Source: Novosphingobium lindaniclasticum LE124 (lineage in GTDB: Bacteria > Pseudomonadota > Alphaproteobacteria > Sphingomonadales > Sphingomonadaceae). Taken from it: DNA of 60,539 nucleotides. How positions within the stretch are numbered: the stretch's first letter is position 1; each line of letters begins with the position of its first letter. The stretch covers positions 1 to 60,539 of the forward strand of contig NZ_ATHL01000042.1 of assembly GCF_000445125.1 (NCBI RefSeq). The letters are read 5' to 3'. Under the pieces are notes generated by a model. It had not been told where the DNA came from, made no database searches, and saw only the letters and a program-made list of their open reading frames with translations. The translations under genes were made by a program, and so were the position numbers. Positions 16,043-24,391 of this stretch are shown here, one piece after another.

Positions 16043-18760
16043 ATGGAGACAGAATTGGCGATAAATATAAACAATGGGTTGATCGGCCTGTCGATTCTCG
16101 GCGGAGCGAGTTCCTATTCCGCCCTGTCCTCCTCCCTCGCCAGCATGGAAAGCGCCGCGGTGCTCAAGGCCAAGAAGGCGTTCACCACCGCCCTGCCGAG
16201 CACCACGCCGCCCTGGCAGGAAGATGCCGACACCCGCCCGGTCAGCGCGCAGATCCTGGCGATCAAGAAGATGCTGTCGATCGTCGACACCAAGAAGGAC
16301 GGTTCCCTCGAAGACCTTCCGGACGTCCAGACCGCCTTCACCACCTACAAGGCGCTGGATCGTCTTCGCATCCTGGCCGAAAGCGCGGCCAAGGCCTCGA
16401 CCTCCTCTTCGGAACGCGCCTCGCTCCAGAAGGCTTTCGCGCAGGGCCTGCGCGATCTCCAGTCCTTCCTGGGATCGGCCGACAGCGATCTCGTCACGCT
16501 GAACTTCGGCACCCAGACCAGCAATGCCAAGTCGGTCGCCGTCAAGGCGGGGAACTCCAGCGGAACCGTCGTCGGCGAAGGCGTGTCCAAGACGCGCGAC
16601 GCCGCGCTCGCCGGGATGACCGGCGATGAAGTGCTGCAGATCAAGCTGACCAGAGGCAGCACCACCGAGACGGTGACGGTCGATCTGTCCCAGACGACCA
16701 AGCCGCCCACGCTCGATTCGGTGGCTGCGGCGCTGAACGCGGCGATCGCGGGCACCCAGGCGACGGACACGAGCGGCAGTCCGGTAGTGGATGCCGATGG
16801 AAATCCCGTCAGCAAGTGGAAGTCGAACTTCACCGTCGCCAAGAACGATGGCAAGTGGGGCCTCGTCTTCAACCCTTCGGGAAGCGAGAAAGTCGCGATC
16901 GACCAGGTCGGCGGCAGCGATGCCCTGATGATCGCCAGCGGCGAGACGGCAAAGGACGGGCCGACCGCCGCGCGCGTCTACCGCGTGGAGGACCTTGCCG
17001 ATTCGCTGTCCTGGCAGCGCCTGAGCAAGCTCAACGCCATCGACAGCACGGCCACGGCGGAAGCCAAGGCCTCCGCAACGCCAAGCGATTTCGAGGGCAA
17101 GGACTACACGGTCACCTCCCCCACGCAGGCCAAGGCGATCGCGACCGACGCCGAAGGCTTCAGCTATGTCGTCGGCACTACGGCCGGCGATGTCGGCACG
17201 CGCATTTCGGACGGCTCGGACGACCTCTTCCTCACCAAAGTGGACAGCGAAGGCCATGTCGTCTGGCAGCGCAGCCTGGGCGCCGCCGGCAGCGCCGAGG
17301 GCGCGGCGGTGACGATCGCGGCCAACGGCGATATCGTCGTCGCCGGCACCGTCAGCGGCGCCTACAACGGCGGCGACGACAGCCAGACCGACATGCTGGT
17401 CGCGCGCTACAACATCAAGGGCGAGCAGCTCTCGTCCACGGTCATCCGCCAGGTCGGCAACGAGACCGCAAGCGCGGTGACGGTGGGCGACGACGGCAGC
17501 ATCTACGTCGCAGGCAAATCCTCCACCGGTGGCGGCGACGCCTTCATCGCCAAGCTCGATGCCGCCGGTAAATTCCAGGAACGTCGTACGATCGACAGCG
17601 GCGGCCCGGATTCAGTCACCTCGCTCGCCATCGACAACGACGGCAACCTGCTGGCGCTCACCAGCGAGAACGGCATGGCGACCATCCGCCGGATCGATTC
17701 GACTTCGCTCGGCAACGACCTCGGCTCGATCGCGCTGGGGAACGTGACGGCGCGCGCCATCGCCATTTCCGACGCGGGCGAGATCGCCGTCGTCGGCACC
17801 ACCAGCACGGCGGTGAACGGCGCCCAGGTCAACGGCATCAACGGCGGGCAGGACGCCTTCGTCACCCGCATCGATGCGGCGATGTCCTCGGCCAGCACGA
17901 CCTATATCGGCACTTCGGCGACCGACCAGGCCGACAGCGTCACCTACCTGAACGGCACGCTCTATGTCGGCGGACGCACGGCGGGCGACCTGTCCGGCGC
18001 CAAGTCCGGCAGCGTCGACGGCTTCGTCGCGCGCATCGACGCCGCCACCGGCACGATCGAGAAGGTTTCCCAGTGGGGCCTGCATTCCGCCACCACCGAG
18101 CCGGTGAAGATCTCGGCCGTCGCGGGCGGATCGACCGTGCTCGGCGCGCTGGGCCTCAACCGGGGTACGCTCAACGACCAGGAGTCGACCACCCTCTTCT
18201 CCCAGACCAGCCTGCAGGCGGGCGACCAGTTCACCCTGCGCGTGGATGGCGGTGCCACCCGCACCATCACGATCGCCAAGGACGAGACGATGGCCACGCT
18301 GTCGCAGAAGATCCAGCGGATCACCGGCACCAAGGCCACCATCACCACGCCGCGCGTCGATGGACAGAGCACGCTCAAGATCCAGGTCAAATCCGGCTTC
18401 AAGATCGAGCTCGGCTCCGGGGCCGACGGCAAGGATGCGCTGTCCAAGCTGGGGATAGACCCGGTGCGCCTCGTCTCCTCCAAGGCGCCCGATCCCGATG
18501 GGCCGAAAGTCACCCCCGGCGGCAACTACAGCCTGGGCCTTGCCAATACGCTCTCGCTGACGGACGCCAAGACGGCCGCCGTGGCCCTGTCGAAGATCAA
18601 TTCGGCTCTCTCCATGACGCAGTCCGCCTATCGTTCGCTCTACTGGGACTCCACCAAGGCGACACTGGTGGACGGCGCGATCACCGGCGGCGGCACCGCC
18701 TATCAGCAGAAGCAGCTCGCCAACTACCAGGCCGCGCTTTCGCGCCTTACCGGCTATTGA
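16043..18760 (+). CDS. FlaEY-like beta-propeller flagellar protein
   Basis: A 905-residue protein. The N-terminal about 340 residues include a hook-IN-like block (VLQIKLTRGSTTETVTVDLS). The middle (about 350-710) has repeated SBBP/seven-bladed-propeller units such as EGFSYVVGTTAGDVG, DIVVAGTVSGAYNGG and LYVGGRTAGDLSG. A second hook-IN-like segment follows (GDQFTLRVDGGATRTITIAK), with a helical flagellin-like tail ending YQAALSRLTGY. This architecture recalls proteins annotated FlaEY in alphaproteobacteria, implicated in flagellin expression or filament assembly. It is divergent from fliG and is followed 11 bases later by flgB. No classical signal peptide, so type III export is plausible. Homology is recalled, not verified. 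Confidence 0.7.
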   Translation: METELAININNGLIGLSILGGASSYSALSSSLASMESAAVLKAKKAFTTALPSTTPPWQEDADTRPVSAQILAIKKMLSIVDTKKDGSLEDLPDVQTAFTTYKALDRLRILAESAAKASTSSSERASLQKAFAQGLRDLQSFLGSADSDLVTLNFGTQTSNAKSVAVKAGNSSGTVVGEGVSKTRDAALAGMTGDEVLQIKLTRGSTTETVTVDLSQTTKPPTLDSVAAALNAAIAGTQATDTSGSPVVDADGNPVSKWKSNFTVAKNDGKWGLVFNPSGSEKVAIDQVGGSDALMIASGETAKDGPTAARVYRVEDLADSLSWQRLSKLNAIDSTATAEAKASATPSDFEGKDYTVTSPTQAKAIATDAEGFSYVVGTTAGDVGTRISDGSDDLFLTKVDSEGHVVWQRSLGAAGSAEGAAVTIAANGDIVVAGTVSGAYNGGDDSQTDMLVARYNIKGEQLSSTVIRQVGNETASAVTVGDDGSIYVAGKSSTGGGDAFIAKLDAAGKFQERRTIDSGGPDSVTSLAIDNDGNLLALTSENGMATIRRIDSTSLGNDLGSIALGNVTARAIAISDAGEIAVVGTTSTAVNGAQVNGINGGQDAFVTRIDAAMSSASTTYIGTSATDQADSVTYLNGTLYVGGRTAGDLSGAKSGSVDGFVARIDAATGTIEKVSQWGLHSATTEPVKISAVAGGSTVLGALGLNRGTLNDQESTTLFSQTSLQAGDQFTLRVDGGATRTITIAKDETMATLSQKIQRITGTKATITTPRVDGQSTLKIQVKSGFKIELGSGADGKDALSKLGIDPVRLVSSKAPDPDGPKVTPGGNYSLGLANTLSLTDAKTAAVALSKINSALSMTQSAYRSLYWDSTKATLVDGAITGGGTAYQQKQLANYQAALSRLTGY

Positions 18761-18771
18761 GGAAATCCTTC

Positions 18772-19197
18772 ATGTCTTCTCTTCCTCCTATTTTCGACGG
18801 CATGGCCCAGTCGATGAAGTTCATGGCCGAGCACCAGCGCGTGATCGCCGAGAACATCGCCAACAACGAAACGCCCGGCTTCAAGGCACGCACGGTGGAG
18901 GCGCCGGACTTCTCCTCGCTCGTCTCGCAATATGGGGGAGCAGGCGGCACCCCGCGCGTCTCGCGGCCCAAGGTGGAGCTGTCCGGCGGCATGACGGCGC
19001 TCGGCGCGCGGCCACCCCAGGCGGGGAGCCGCGTGATCGCCGATAGCAATACGACCGAGACGAAGCCGGACGGCAACAACGTCACTCTGGAAGACCAGTT
19101 GCTCAACCTCGGGCAGGTCCAGGCCGATTTCGCGGCGATGACCAACCTCTACCGCAAGCAGATCGGCCTGATGAAGACGGCGCTCGGCCGAGGCTGA
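18772..19197 (+). CDS. flgB: Flagellar basal-body rod protein FlgB
   Basis: A 141-residue rod protein with the characteristic N-terminal helix and loop MAEHQRVIAENIANNETPGF (residues 17-36) and C-terminal helix VQADFAAMTNLYRKQIGLMK. FlgB forms the proximal rod with FlgC, FlgF and FliE. The ATG at 18772 follows GAGGAAATCCTTC. Unusually, flgB is not beside flgC-fliE, which lie about 8 kb away on the other strand; it is instead co-oriented with the FlaEY-like gene. A strong terminator follows. Confidence 0.95.
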   Translation: MSSLPPIFDGMAQSMKFMAEHQRVIAENIANNETPGFKARTVEAPDFSSLVSQYGGAGGTPRVSRPKVELSGGMTALGARPPQAGSRVIADSNTTETKPDGNNVTLEDQLLNLGQVQADFAAMTNLYRKQIGLMKTALGRG

Positions 19198-19222
19198 TCC
19201 CGATTTGCCGACGATTTGAAGG

Positions 19223-19256
19223 AAGGGCGCGGTTCGGTGGAACTGGCGCCCTTTTT
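19223..19256 (+). terminator. Intrinsic terminator after flgB
   Basis: AAGGGCGC (19223-19230) pairs with GCGCCCTT (19246-19253), with an inner GTTC/GAAC extension and a T5 run directly after. Classic Rho-independent layout 25 bases after the flgB stop. Confidence 0.9.
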
Positions 19257-19655
19257 CGTTCGTGCATCGGCGCGGCACCGTTCATCCTGCCTTCAACGGG
19301 AATCGATATTATCCCATAAAATCGACGAACCGAGTGGATAGGATGGAACTGGATGAGCGCGGACGACGTTCCCTGAATAAATATATCATTCCAGCTTTTT
19401 AACACCGCCCTTGCGGGACGAGGATTCTCCCGGACAGCCAGAACTTGGTAGGAAAGTTTTTCCTGCAATGAAACTGCGTTCTCCTGGAAACACGACAGAA
19501 CTAGCCAATATGGTGCAAAACAGGGAGCCAAATGGTGGAAGTTATTGCCGAGAATGACAATTCGACCCACTTTGGTACGATATACATAATGGTTTATTGA
19601 CCAAGTGTCCGATCCGTGGAAAAAATTCGGCGTCCATAGCCAAGTAAGAGCTTCA
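19257..19655. other. AT-rich intergenic region upstream of the double-HTH gene
   Basis: About 400 bases with clearly lower GC than the surroundings, including ATAAATATATCATT near 19376 and ATACATAATGG near 19583. I see no convincing gene. A minus-strand open frame spans it, but it lacks flagellar-like or typical high-GC codon use. It probably holds the promoter and operators of the downstream regulator, or is a remnant of acquired DNA. Confidence 0.5.
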
Positions 19656-20936
19656 ATGACCCACAAACCGCTTGGCCAAAAAGCGCTTTCCCACAAATCG
19701 CCGGAATTGCAGAAGCGGGGCGCGAAAGCGCTTGCCGCGGTGCCTGCGGCGATCGAGATCGATGCTTATCGCACGCTCGTGTTCCCCAACCGCATCCGCA
19801 AATTCCGCAAGCAGCTTAATATTGGATCGCTGCTCGAATTGTCGGAGAAGCTTCCAGCGATAACCTATATCCGGCTCTCGAAGATCGAGCGGGGAGAAAT
19901 CTTCGCGCGCGCCGGCGAGTTGCGGGACATTGCAGGCGCCTTGGGCATCGATGCCGAAGAATTGCTGATCGACATCGACGATACGGATTTCGACATCGCT
20001 GCCTGGGCCGATCCACTGCATGGCGGAGACCGGACCGACCCGGAAGCCGAACGCTTCGCCGTGCTGCTGGCGGCCGCCCTGCGCCGCCGCCGCGCGGCCG
20101 ACGATACGCTGACCATCGCCGCGCTCGAACAGGAATATGGGATCGCTCCTGTGATCCTGTCGCGCATCGAGAATGCGCTGAAACCCTTCGAGCGCTGGAA
20201 CGAAGAGATCCGCACCTCCCTGCGCCGCCTGTTCGCCGCTTCGGACGATGCCGAACTGGTCGCGATCGTCAACGATGCGCACATGCGCGGCGATCTCGAC
20301 GCGGTTTTGCCCATGGTGGCGAACCCGCAGCTTCGCATCACCAAGTCGCGCAACCGCATCGCCGCCCTGCGGAACGAACTGTCCGCTGCACCGCGCGAAG
20401 ACCTGGAATCCCCGGCACCGGCGGGCACGGGCGGCCTGCGGGCGGCACCGGGCGAACGCGGCGCTTCCCGTCGCACGGCGCTGGAACGGCCGCTTCTCGA
20501 TCAGCCTCTCGGCAAGCGGGCGGCACCCTCGCCCGCCGTTTCCGCGGAAGAGATCGCCGCACAGCATGCCCCGCTCCACCTCGTCCCGGTATATGGCAGC
20601 CCGCTTCCCGATGGCCTGATCGCGCGCACGCCCGCCGGCACGCAAGTCGAAGCCCCGCGCAGTTCGGGGCCGCGCACCTATGGTCTGCGGCTGGGCCGCC
20701 CCACGCTCGGCGCCGGACTGCCCGGACGGTCGATCCTCCTGGTCGATCCCGATCGCTTTCCCTCGGCCGGCGGCCTTGCCGTCGTCACCGAAGAGCAGGG
20801 GTTGCGGGTTCTGTCGGTCACGCTGGACCGCCAGGGCCGCATGCTGGGCTATAGCGAAAACCCCGATCTCGAAATCGCGATAGACGAGATCGATCCCGTC
20901 AACCTCGGCACGGTCGTAGCCGCTCTGTTCGAATAA
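19656..20936 (+). CDS. Regulator with two XRE-like HTH domains and an S24-like tail
   Basis: A 426-residue protein. Residues 44-106 look like an XRE-type helix-turn-helix (FPNRIRKFRKQLNIGSLLEL to DIAGALGIDAEELL). Residues 135-195 look like a second, divergent one (TIAALEQEYGIAPVILSRIE). After a proline-rich linker, residues about 310-426 resemble a LexA/CI S24 fold (GAGLPGRSILLVDPDRFPSA, GLRVLSVTLD). The usual Ser-Met of the S24 active site is not visible, so it is probably a sensory or dimerisation domain rather than an autoprotease. It lies alone between an AT-rich leader and a GGDEF/EAL gene. The family is unknown to me; a role in motility control is only suggested by context. Confidence 0.65.
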   Translation: MTHKPLGQKALSHKSPELQKRGAKALAAVPAAIEIDAYRTLVFPNRIRKFRKQLNIGSLLELSEKLPAITYIRLSKIERGEIFARAGELRDIAGALGIDAEELLIDIDDTDFDIAAWADPLHGGDRTDPEAERFAVLLAAALRRRRAADDTLTIAALEQEYGIAPVILSRIENALKPFERWNEEIRTSLRRLFAASDDAELVAIVNDAHMRGDLDAVLPMVANPQLRITKSRNRIAALRNELSAAPREDLESPAPAGTGGLRAAPGERGASRRTALERPLLDQPLGKRAAPSPAVSAEEIAAQHAPLHLVPVYGSPLPDGLIARTPAGTQVEAPRSSGPRTYGLRLGRPTLGAGLPGRSILLVDPDRFPSAGGLAVVTEEQGLRVLSVTLDRQGRMLGYSENPDLEIAIDEIDPVNLGTVVAALFE

Positions 20937-20993
20937 GTGACAGCAATTGACATGAAGCCGGGCCCGTAGCACGGGGCGGCGCCATATAATGGT

Positions 20994-22418
20994 ATGTCGG
21001 ACGTCCCGGAAGGCATGATGCGCATACCGAATCTGTTGAAGCCGAAGGGCAAGCGGCGCTCGCCGTCGCCCGCGGCCGGTCTGGCGCCGTCACTTTCGAA
21101 CGCGCGTGGATCCCCGCTGCGCCTGATCGAGCAGGCCCTGGCCGGCGTTCAGGCGGCCTCACCGCAAGGCGCCGCGCTCGCGGCAACCGACGGCGGAGCC
21201 GGCGTGGATGGCAATGCCCTCTCCCGCCCCGCCGTGCTGCTGATCGTCAATCTCGATCGCTTCAAGCTCATCAACGACCTCTGCGGCCCTGCCGCCGGCG
21301 ACCGGCTGATCGAGATCATCCATCACCGGCTGACCGGCATCCTCGATCGCTCGCCCGTCATCCATCTCGGCGCCGACGAATTCGCATGCCTGCTGACAGA
21401 GCCTCCTTCGCAGGACCGAGCCGAGCAACTTGCGGCCACGCTGCTGGCGGCGATCGGCGATCCCGTCAGCCTTGGCCGCCACATGGTCCATCTCACCGCC
21501 TCCATCGGCATCGCCAGCGGCACCTCCCATGTCATGGCGGCCGAGGAACTGCTGCGCGCCGCCTCCATCGCCCTGTCCCACGCCAAGGACGCGGGCGGCG
21601 GGCACATCCTGCGCTTCTCGCCCGAGATGTTCTCCAGTCTCGCCGAGCGGGCCGCGCTGGAGGAAGACTTGCGCGGCGGTCTGCTGCGCGGCGAAATCAG
21701 GCCGTACTACCAGCCCATCGTCGCGCTCCCTTCCGGCGAAGTCATGCGCTTCGAGGCTCTGGTGCGCTGGCACCATCCGCAGCGCGGCATGCTCGGACCC
21801 GGCCGCTTCCTGTCGATCGCCGAGGATGTCGGCCTTGACGACGACCTGCTCTACGCCATGGCCCGCCAGTCCTGCCGCGACGGGCGCGACTGGCCGGAGC
21901 GGATCGGCCTGTCGCTCAACATGTCGCCCCGCCAGATCTGCAACCCTTGCGTCGTCGCGCAGGTCATGCGGATCGTCTTTGCCAGCGGCCTGGCCCCGGA
22001 GCGGCTCACGATCGAAATCACCGAGGATGCGGTGATCCACAATGTCGCCGCCGCGCAGGCCGCTGTGGCCACCTTGCGCCAGGCGGGGGTCGGGATAGCG
22101 CTGGATGACTTCGGCACCGGCTACGCCAGCCTCAGCCGGATCTGCACGCTGCCGCTCGACATGATCAAGATAGACCGCACGCTCGTGCAATCGCTGGATG
22201 ACGACGCCGGGCGCAAGCTGGTCAAGGTCGTGATGGATCTGGGCCAGAGCCTGTCGATGCCGGTGACCGCCGAAGGGATCGAGACGGCGCGGCAGGCGCG
22301 CGACCTCACCGCTCTGGGCTGCACTTTCGGACAGGGCTATCTGTTCGGTCGGCCGGCATCCGCCAGGGATACGGCGGAACTGCTCGCGAGTAGCGAAGCG
22401 GTCAGCATCGACTGCTGA
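20994..22418 (+). CDS. GGDEF/EAL-domain protein, probable c-di-GMP phosphodiesterase
   Basis: A 474-residue cytosolic protein. The GGDEF domain is degenerate: the signature reads GADEF at residues 126-130. The EAL domain looks catalytically complete, with EALVRW (254-259), LNMSPRQI, IEITED, LDDFGTGYASL (about 373-383), DMIKIDRTLV and the loop-6 AEGIET. It therefore probably hydrolyses c-di-GMP, with the GGDEF half possibly binding GTP as an allosteric site. No transmembrane or PAS domain precedes it. Lowered c-di-GMP usually favours motility, consistent with the location. ATGs at 20994, 21015 and 21018 are possible; the last two have AAGG close by. Confidence 0.88.
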   Translation: MSDVPEGMMRIPNLLKPKGKRRSPSPAAGLAPSLSNARGSPLRLIEQALAGVQAASPQGAALAATDGGAGVDGNALSRPAVLLIVNLDRFKLINDLCGPAAGDRLIEIIHHRLTGILDRSPVIHLGADEFACLLTEPPSQDRAEQLAATLLAAIGDPVSLGRHMVHLTASIGIASGTSHVMAAEELLRAASIALSHAKDAGGGHILRFSPEMFSSLAERAALEEDLRGGLLRGEIRPYYQPIVALPSGEVMRFEALVRWHHPQRGMLGPGRFLSIAEDVGLDDDLLYAMARQSCRDGRDWPERIGLSLNMSPRQICNPCVVAQVMRIVFASGLAPERLTIEITEDAVIHNVAAAQAAVATLRQAGVGIALDDFGTGYASLSRICTLPLDMIKIDRTLVQSLDDDAGRKLVKVVMDLGQSLSMPVTAEGIETARQARDLTALGCTFGQGYLFGRPASARDTAELLASSEAVSIDC

Positions 22419-22483
22419 AGGTGTGAAGAGAGGGCTGCCCGATCCCGATCACGGGAAACCTTCTCCCATTGCGTTTCAGGCGC

Positions 22484-22906
22484 TCAATACTCGCTGTTGA
22501 ACGAGATGGGCGTGGTCAGGTCGAGCCGCGCGATGTCGCCTTTCGATCCATAAGTGTATGTGCGGTTGCCCGAAAGACGCTTGGCCTCGCTGGCGATGGC
22601 GCCCATCATCTCCATCGACAAGTCGATCTGCCGCTCCAGCAGCGCGGAATTGACCAGCGAGGCGGCCCGCAGTTCGCCCAGGGCTTCGGCCAGGCGCTCG
22701 CGCGTCTCGTCGTCCATCTGCTCGGTCCACTCCGGCTCGAGCCGGTTGCGACGCGCCAGCACTTCTTCCAGCGACGCCACGAGCCGGGTCTTCGCCGCCG
22801 CGAGTTCCGCCAGATCGAGCGCGCGTTCGCGGCCTTCCAGGCGCTCCGTCTCCTCGCGCATGACCATGGACAGCGAGGTCATGATCTCGATCAGTTCATT
22901 CGGCAC
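22484..22906 (-). CDS. flgN: FlgN-like flagellar export chaperone
   Basis: A 140-residue, almost entirely helical, charged protein with long heptad-like segments (ERLEGRERALDLAELAAAKT, ELRAASLVNSALLERQIDLS) and a disordered C-terminus ending FNSEY. This is the form of FlgN, the chaperone that escorts the hook-filament junction proteins FlgK and FlgL to the export gate. Translation starts at a GTG at 22906 preceded by GGGAGG, overlapping the end of flgJ by 11 bases. It is the last gene of the flgC-to-flgN operon. Assignment rests on length, helicity and position beside flgJ; sequence identity in this family is low. Confidence 0.75.
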   Translation of the reverse strand: MPNELIEIMTSLSMVMREETERLEGRERALDLAELAAAKTRLVASLEEVLARRNRLEPEWTEQMDDETRERLAEALGELRAASLVNSALLERQIDLSMEMMGAIASEAKRLSGNRTYTYGSKGDIARLDLTTPISFNSEY

Positions 22907-23195
22907 TGCGGCTACCTCCCTGCATACGGATGATCTGGGCCTCCACGGCCGAGGCGATGCCCAGGCCCCTGCCCTTGGCGATCTGGTTGCCCAGCTGCTC
23001 GGCCAGCACCCCGCGGAACATCTCCTCACCGTGACCGCCCGAGAATTCATCGCCCCGTTCGACGGTTTCCAGCATGATCTTGGTGATCTGGCCGGCGAAG
23101 ACACCCTCGAACTCGCGCGCGACTTTGGCCGGGCTGCGGTCTGGCGTCTGCACCACGGGACGGGACGGAAGCGAGCGAAGAACCGGATCTGCCAT
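22896..23195 (-). CDS. flgJ: Rod-binding protein FlgJ (short, no hydrolase domain)
   Basis: A 99-residue protein matching only the N-terminal rod-binding half of enterobacterial FlgJ: AREFEGVFAGQITKIMLETV, then GEEMFRGVLAEQLGNQIAKG and GIASAVEAQIIRMQG. The C-terminal muramidase domain is missing, as usual in alphaproteobacteria, so a separate enzyme must open the peptidoglycan (see the lysozyme-like gene at 45176). The ATG at 23195 lies one base after the flgI stop. FlgJ acts as the rod cap in the periplasm. Confidence 0.92.
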   Translation of the reverse strand: MADPVLRSLPSRPVVQTPDRSPAKVAREFEGVFAGQITKIMLETVERGDEFSGGHGEEMFRGVLAEQLGNQIAKGRGLGIASAVEAQIIRMQGGSRSAE

Positions 23196-23196
23196 C

Positions 23197-24333
23197 TTAC
23201 TGTACCGCGATTTCGGCCTGCAGGGCGCCTGCGGTGCGCAGGGCCTGGAGGATAGTGATGAGGTCGCGCGGGCTGACGCCCAGCGCATTGAGCCCGGCCA
23301 CGAGCGTCTGCAGCGAGGTTCCGCCGTTCAGCACTGCCAGATGCGCGCCGCTGCCGTCGTCCGCCTCCACGCGGGTGCGCGGCACCACGGTGGTCTCGCC
23401 ATTGGAGAAGGGCGCGGGCTGCGATACGATCGGCGTCTCGGTAACGCTGATGGTCAGGCCGCCCTGGGCGATCGCCACCGGGCTGACGCGCACGTCGGCG
23501 CCCATGACCACGGTGCCGGCCGCCTCGTTGATGACGATCCGCGCGACCTGGTCCACCTGGACCGGCAGGTTTTCGACGCGGGTGATGAGATCGATCACCG
23601 AACCGCCGGCCGGATTCAGCTCCACCGTGCCGGGATCGAGCACTTGCGCCGCGCCGGGAGCTTCCCGGTTGATGGTGGCCGCGATCTGGCGCGCCGTGGT
23701 GAAATCGGGGTTCTTCAGCGCCAGCTTCAGCGTCTGGGCGGAACGCAAGTCGTAAGGGACTTCGCGCTCGACGATGGCACCGCCGGCGATGCGCGCGGTG
23801 GTCATGACGCCGCGGCTGAGCTTGGCCGCCGCACCCTGGGCCTTGAAGCCCGACACCGCCACCGGTCCTTGCGCCACGGCGTAGATCTCGCCGTCCAGCG
23901 CGCGCAGCGAGGAGACGAGCAGGATGCCGCCTTGCAGGCTCGTGGAGTCCCCGAGCGCGGAAACCTGCACGTCGATCGAGGACCCGGCGCGGGCATAAGG
24001 CGGCATCGTGGCCGTCACCGTCACGGCGGCGACGTTCTGCGTCAGCATCTGCGTGCCGCGGATGTTGACGCCCATGCGTTCCAGCATCGCCTGCAAGGTC
24101 TCCTCGGTGAAGGGGATATTGCGGATGCGGTCGCCGGTGCCCTGAAGGCCGACCACAAGCCCGTAGCCGACCAATTGGTTCGGCCGCACGTTCTCGACAT
24201 CGACGATGTCCTTGATGCGCGGCTGCGGTCCCGCGACCGCCGCCGTTGGCGCGAGCGCCAGTGCCAGCGCCCCCAGCCCCGTCGTCAGGGCGAAAAGCGG
24301 ACCGGACATCCTCGATTTGAAACGCTGGGGCAT
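23197..24333 (-). CDS. flgI: Flagellar P-ring protein FlgI
   Basis: A 378-residue periplasmic protein with an N-terminal signal peptide ending near PTAAVA, followed by the FlgI signature RIKDIVDVENVRPNQLVGYG and LVVGLQGTGDRIRNIPFTEE. The conserved C-terminus contains AVLNGGTSLQTLVAGLNALG and PRDLITILQALRTAGALQAE. It forms the P ring around the rod in the peptidoglycan layer. The ATG at 24333 has AAGG six bases upstream; ATG 24309 is a possible alternative. A TCCTATAAG box sits only seven bases upstream of the start, overlapping the ribosome-binding site. The gene follows flhB by about 60 bases. Confidence 0.96.
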   Translation of the reverse strand: MPQRFKSRMSGPLFALTTGLGALALALAPTAAVAGPQPRIKDIVDVENVRPNQLVGYGLVVGLQGTGDRIRNIPFTEETLQAMLERMGVNIRGTQMLTQNVAAVTVTATMPPYARAGSSIDVQVSALGDSTSLQGGILLVSSLRALDGEIYAVAQGPVAVSGFKAQGAAAKLSRGVMTTARIAGGAIVEREVPYDLRSAQTLKLALKNPDFTTARQIAATINREAPGAAQVLDPGTVELNPAGGSVIDLITRVENLPVQVDQVARIVINEAAGTVVMGADVRVSPVAIAQGGLTISVTETPIVSQPAPFSNGETTVVPRTRVEADDGSGAHLAVLNGGTSLQTLVAGLNALGVSPRDLITILQALRTAGALQAEIAVQ

Positions 24334-24340
24334 CACTGAC

Positions 24341-24349
24341 CTTATAGGA
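24341..24349 (-). promoter_or_regulatory. TCCTATAAG box immediately upstream of flgI
   Basis: TCCTATAAG followed by GTCAGTG then the flgI ATG, only 7 bases away. If this is a -10 element the transcript would have almost no leader; otherwise it may be a binding site or coincidental. Confidence 0.45.
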
Positions 24350-24391
24350 TGGTTGAAGCGACAGACGGCGGGCAGGTTTGGGATTTTCACC

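Noticed and set aside
19103..19696. A 197-codon minus-strand frame across the AT-rich gap after flgB.
   Set aside because: It runs through the flgB terminator and 3' end, has no plausible ribosome-binding site, and no recognisable domain.
20947..20988. Consensus-looking TTGACA (20947) and TATAAT (20983) before the GGDEF/EAL gene.
   Set aside because: They are separated by about 31-32 bases, far from the 16-18 needed for a sigma-70 promoter.
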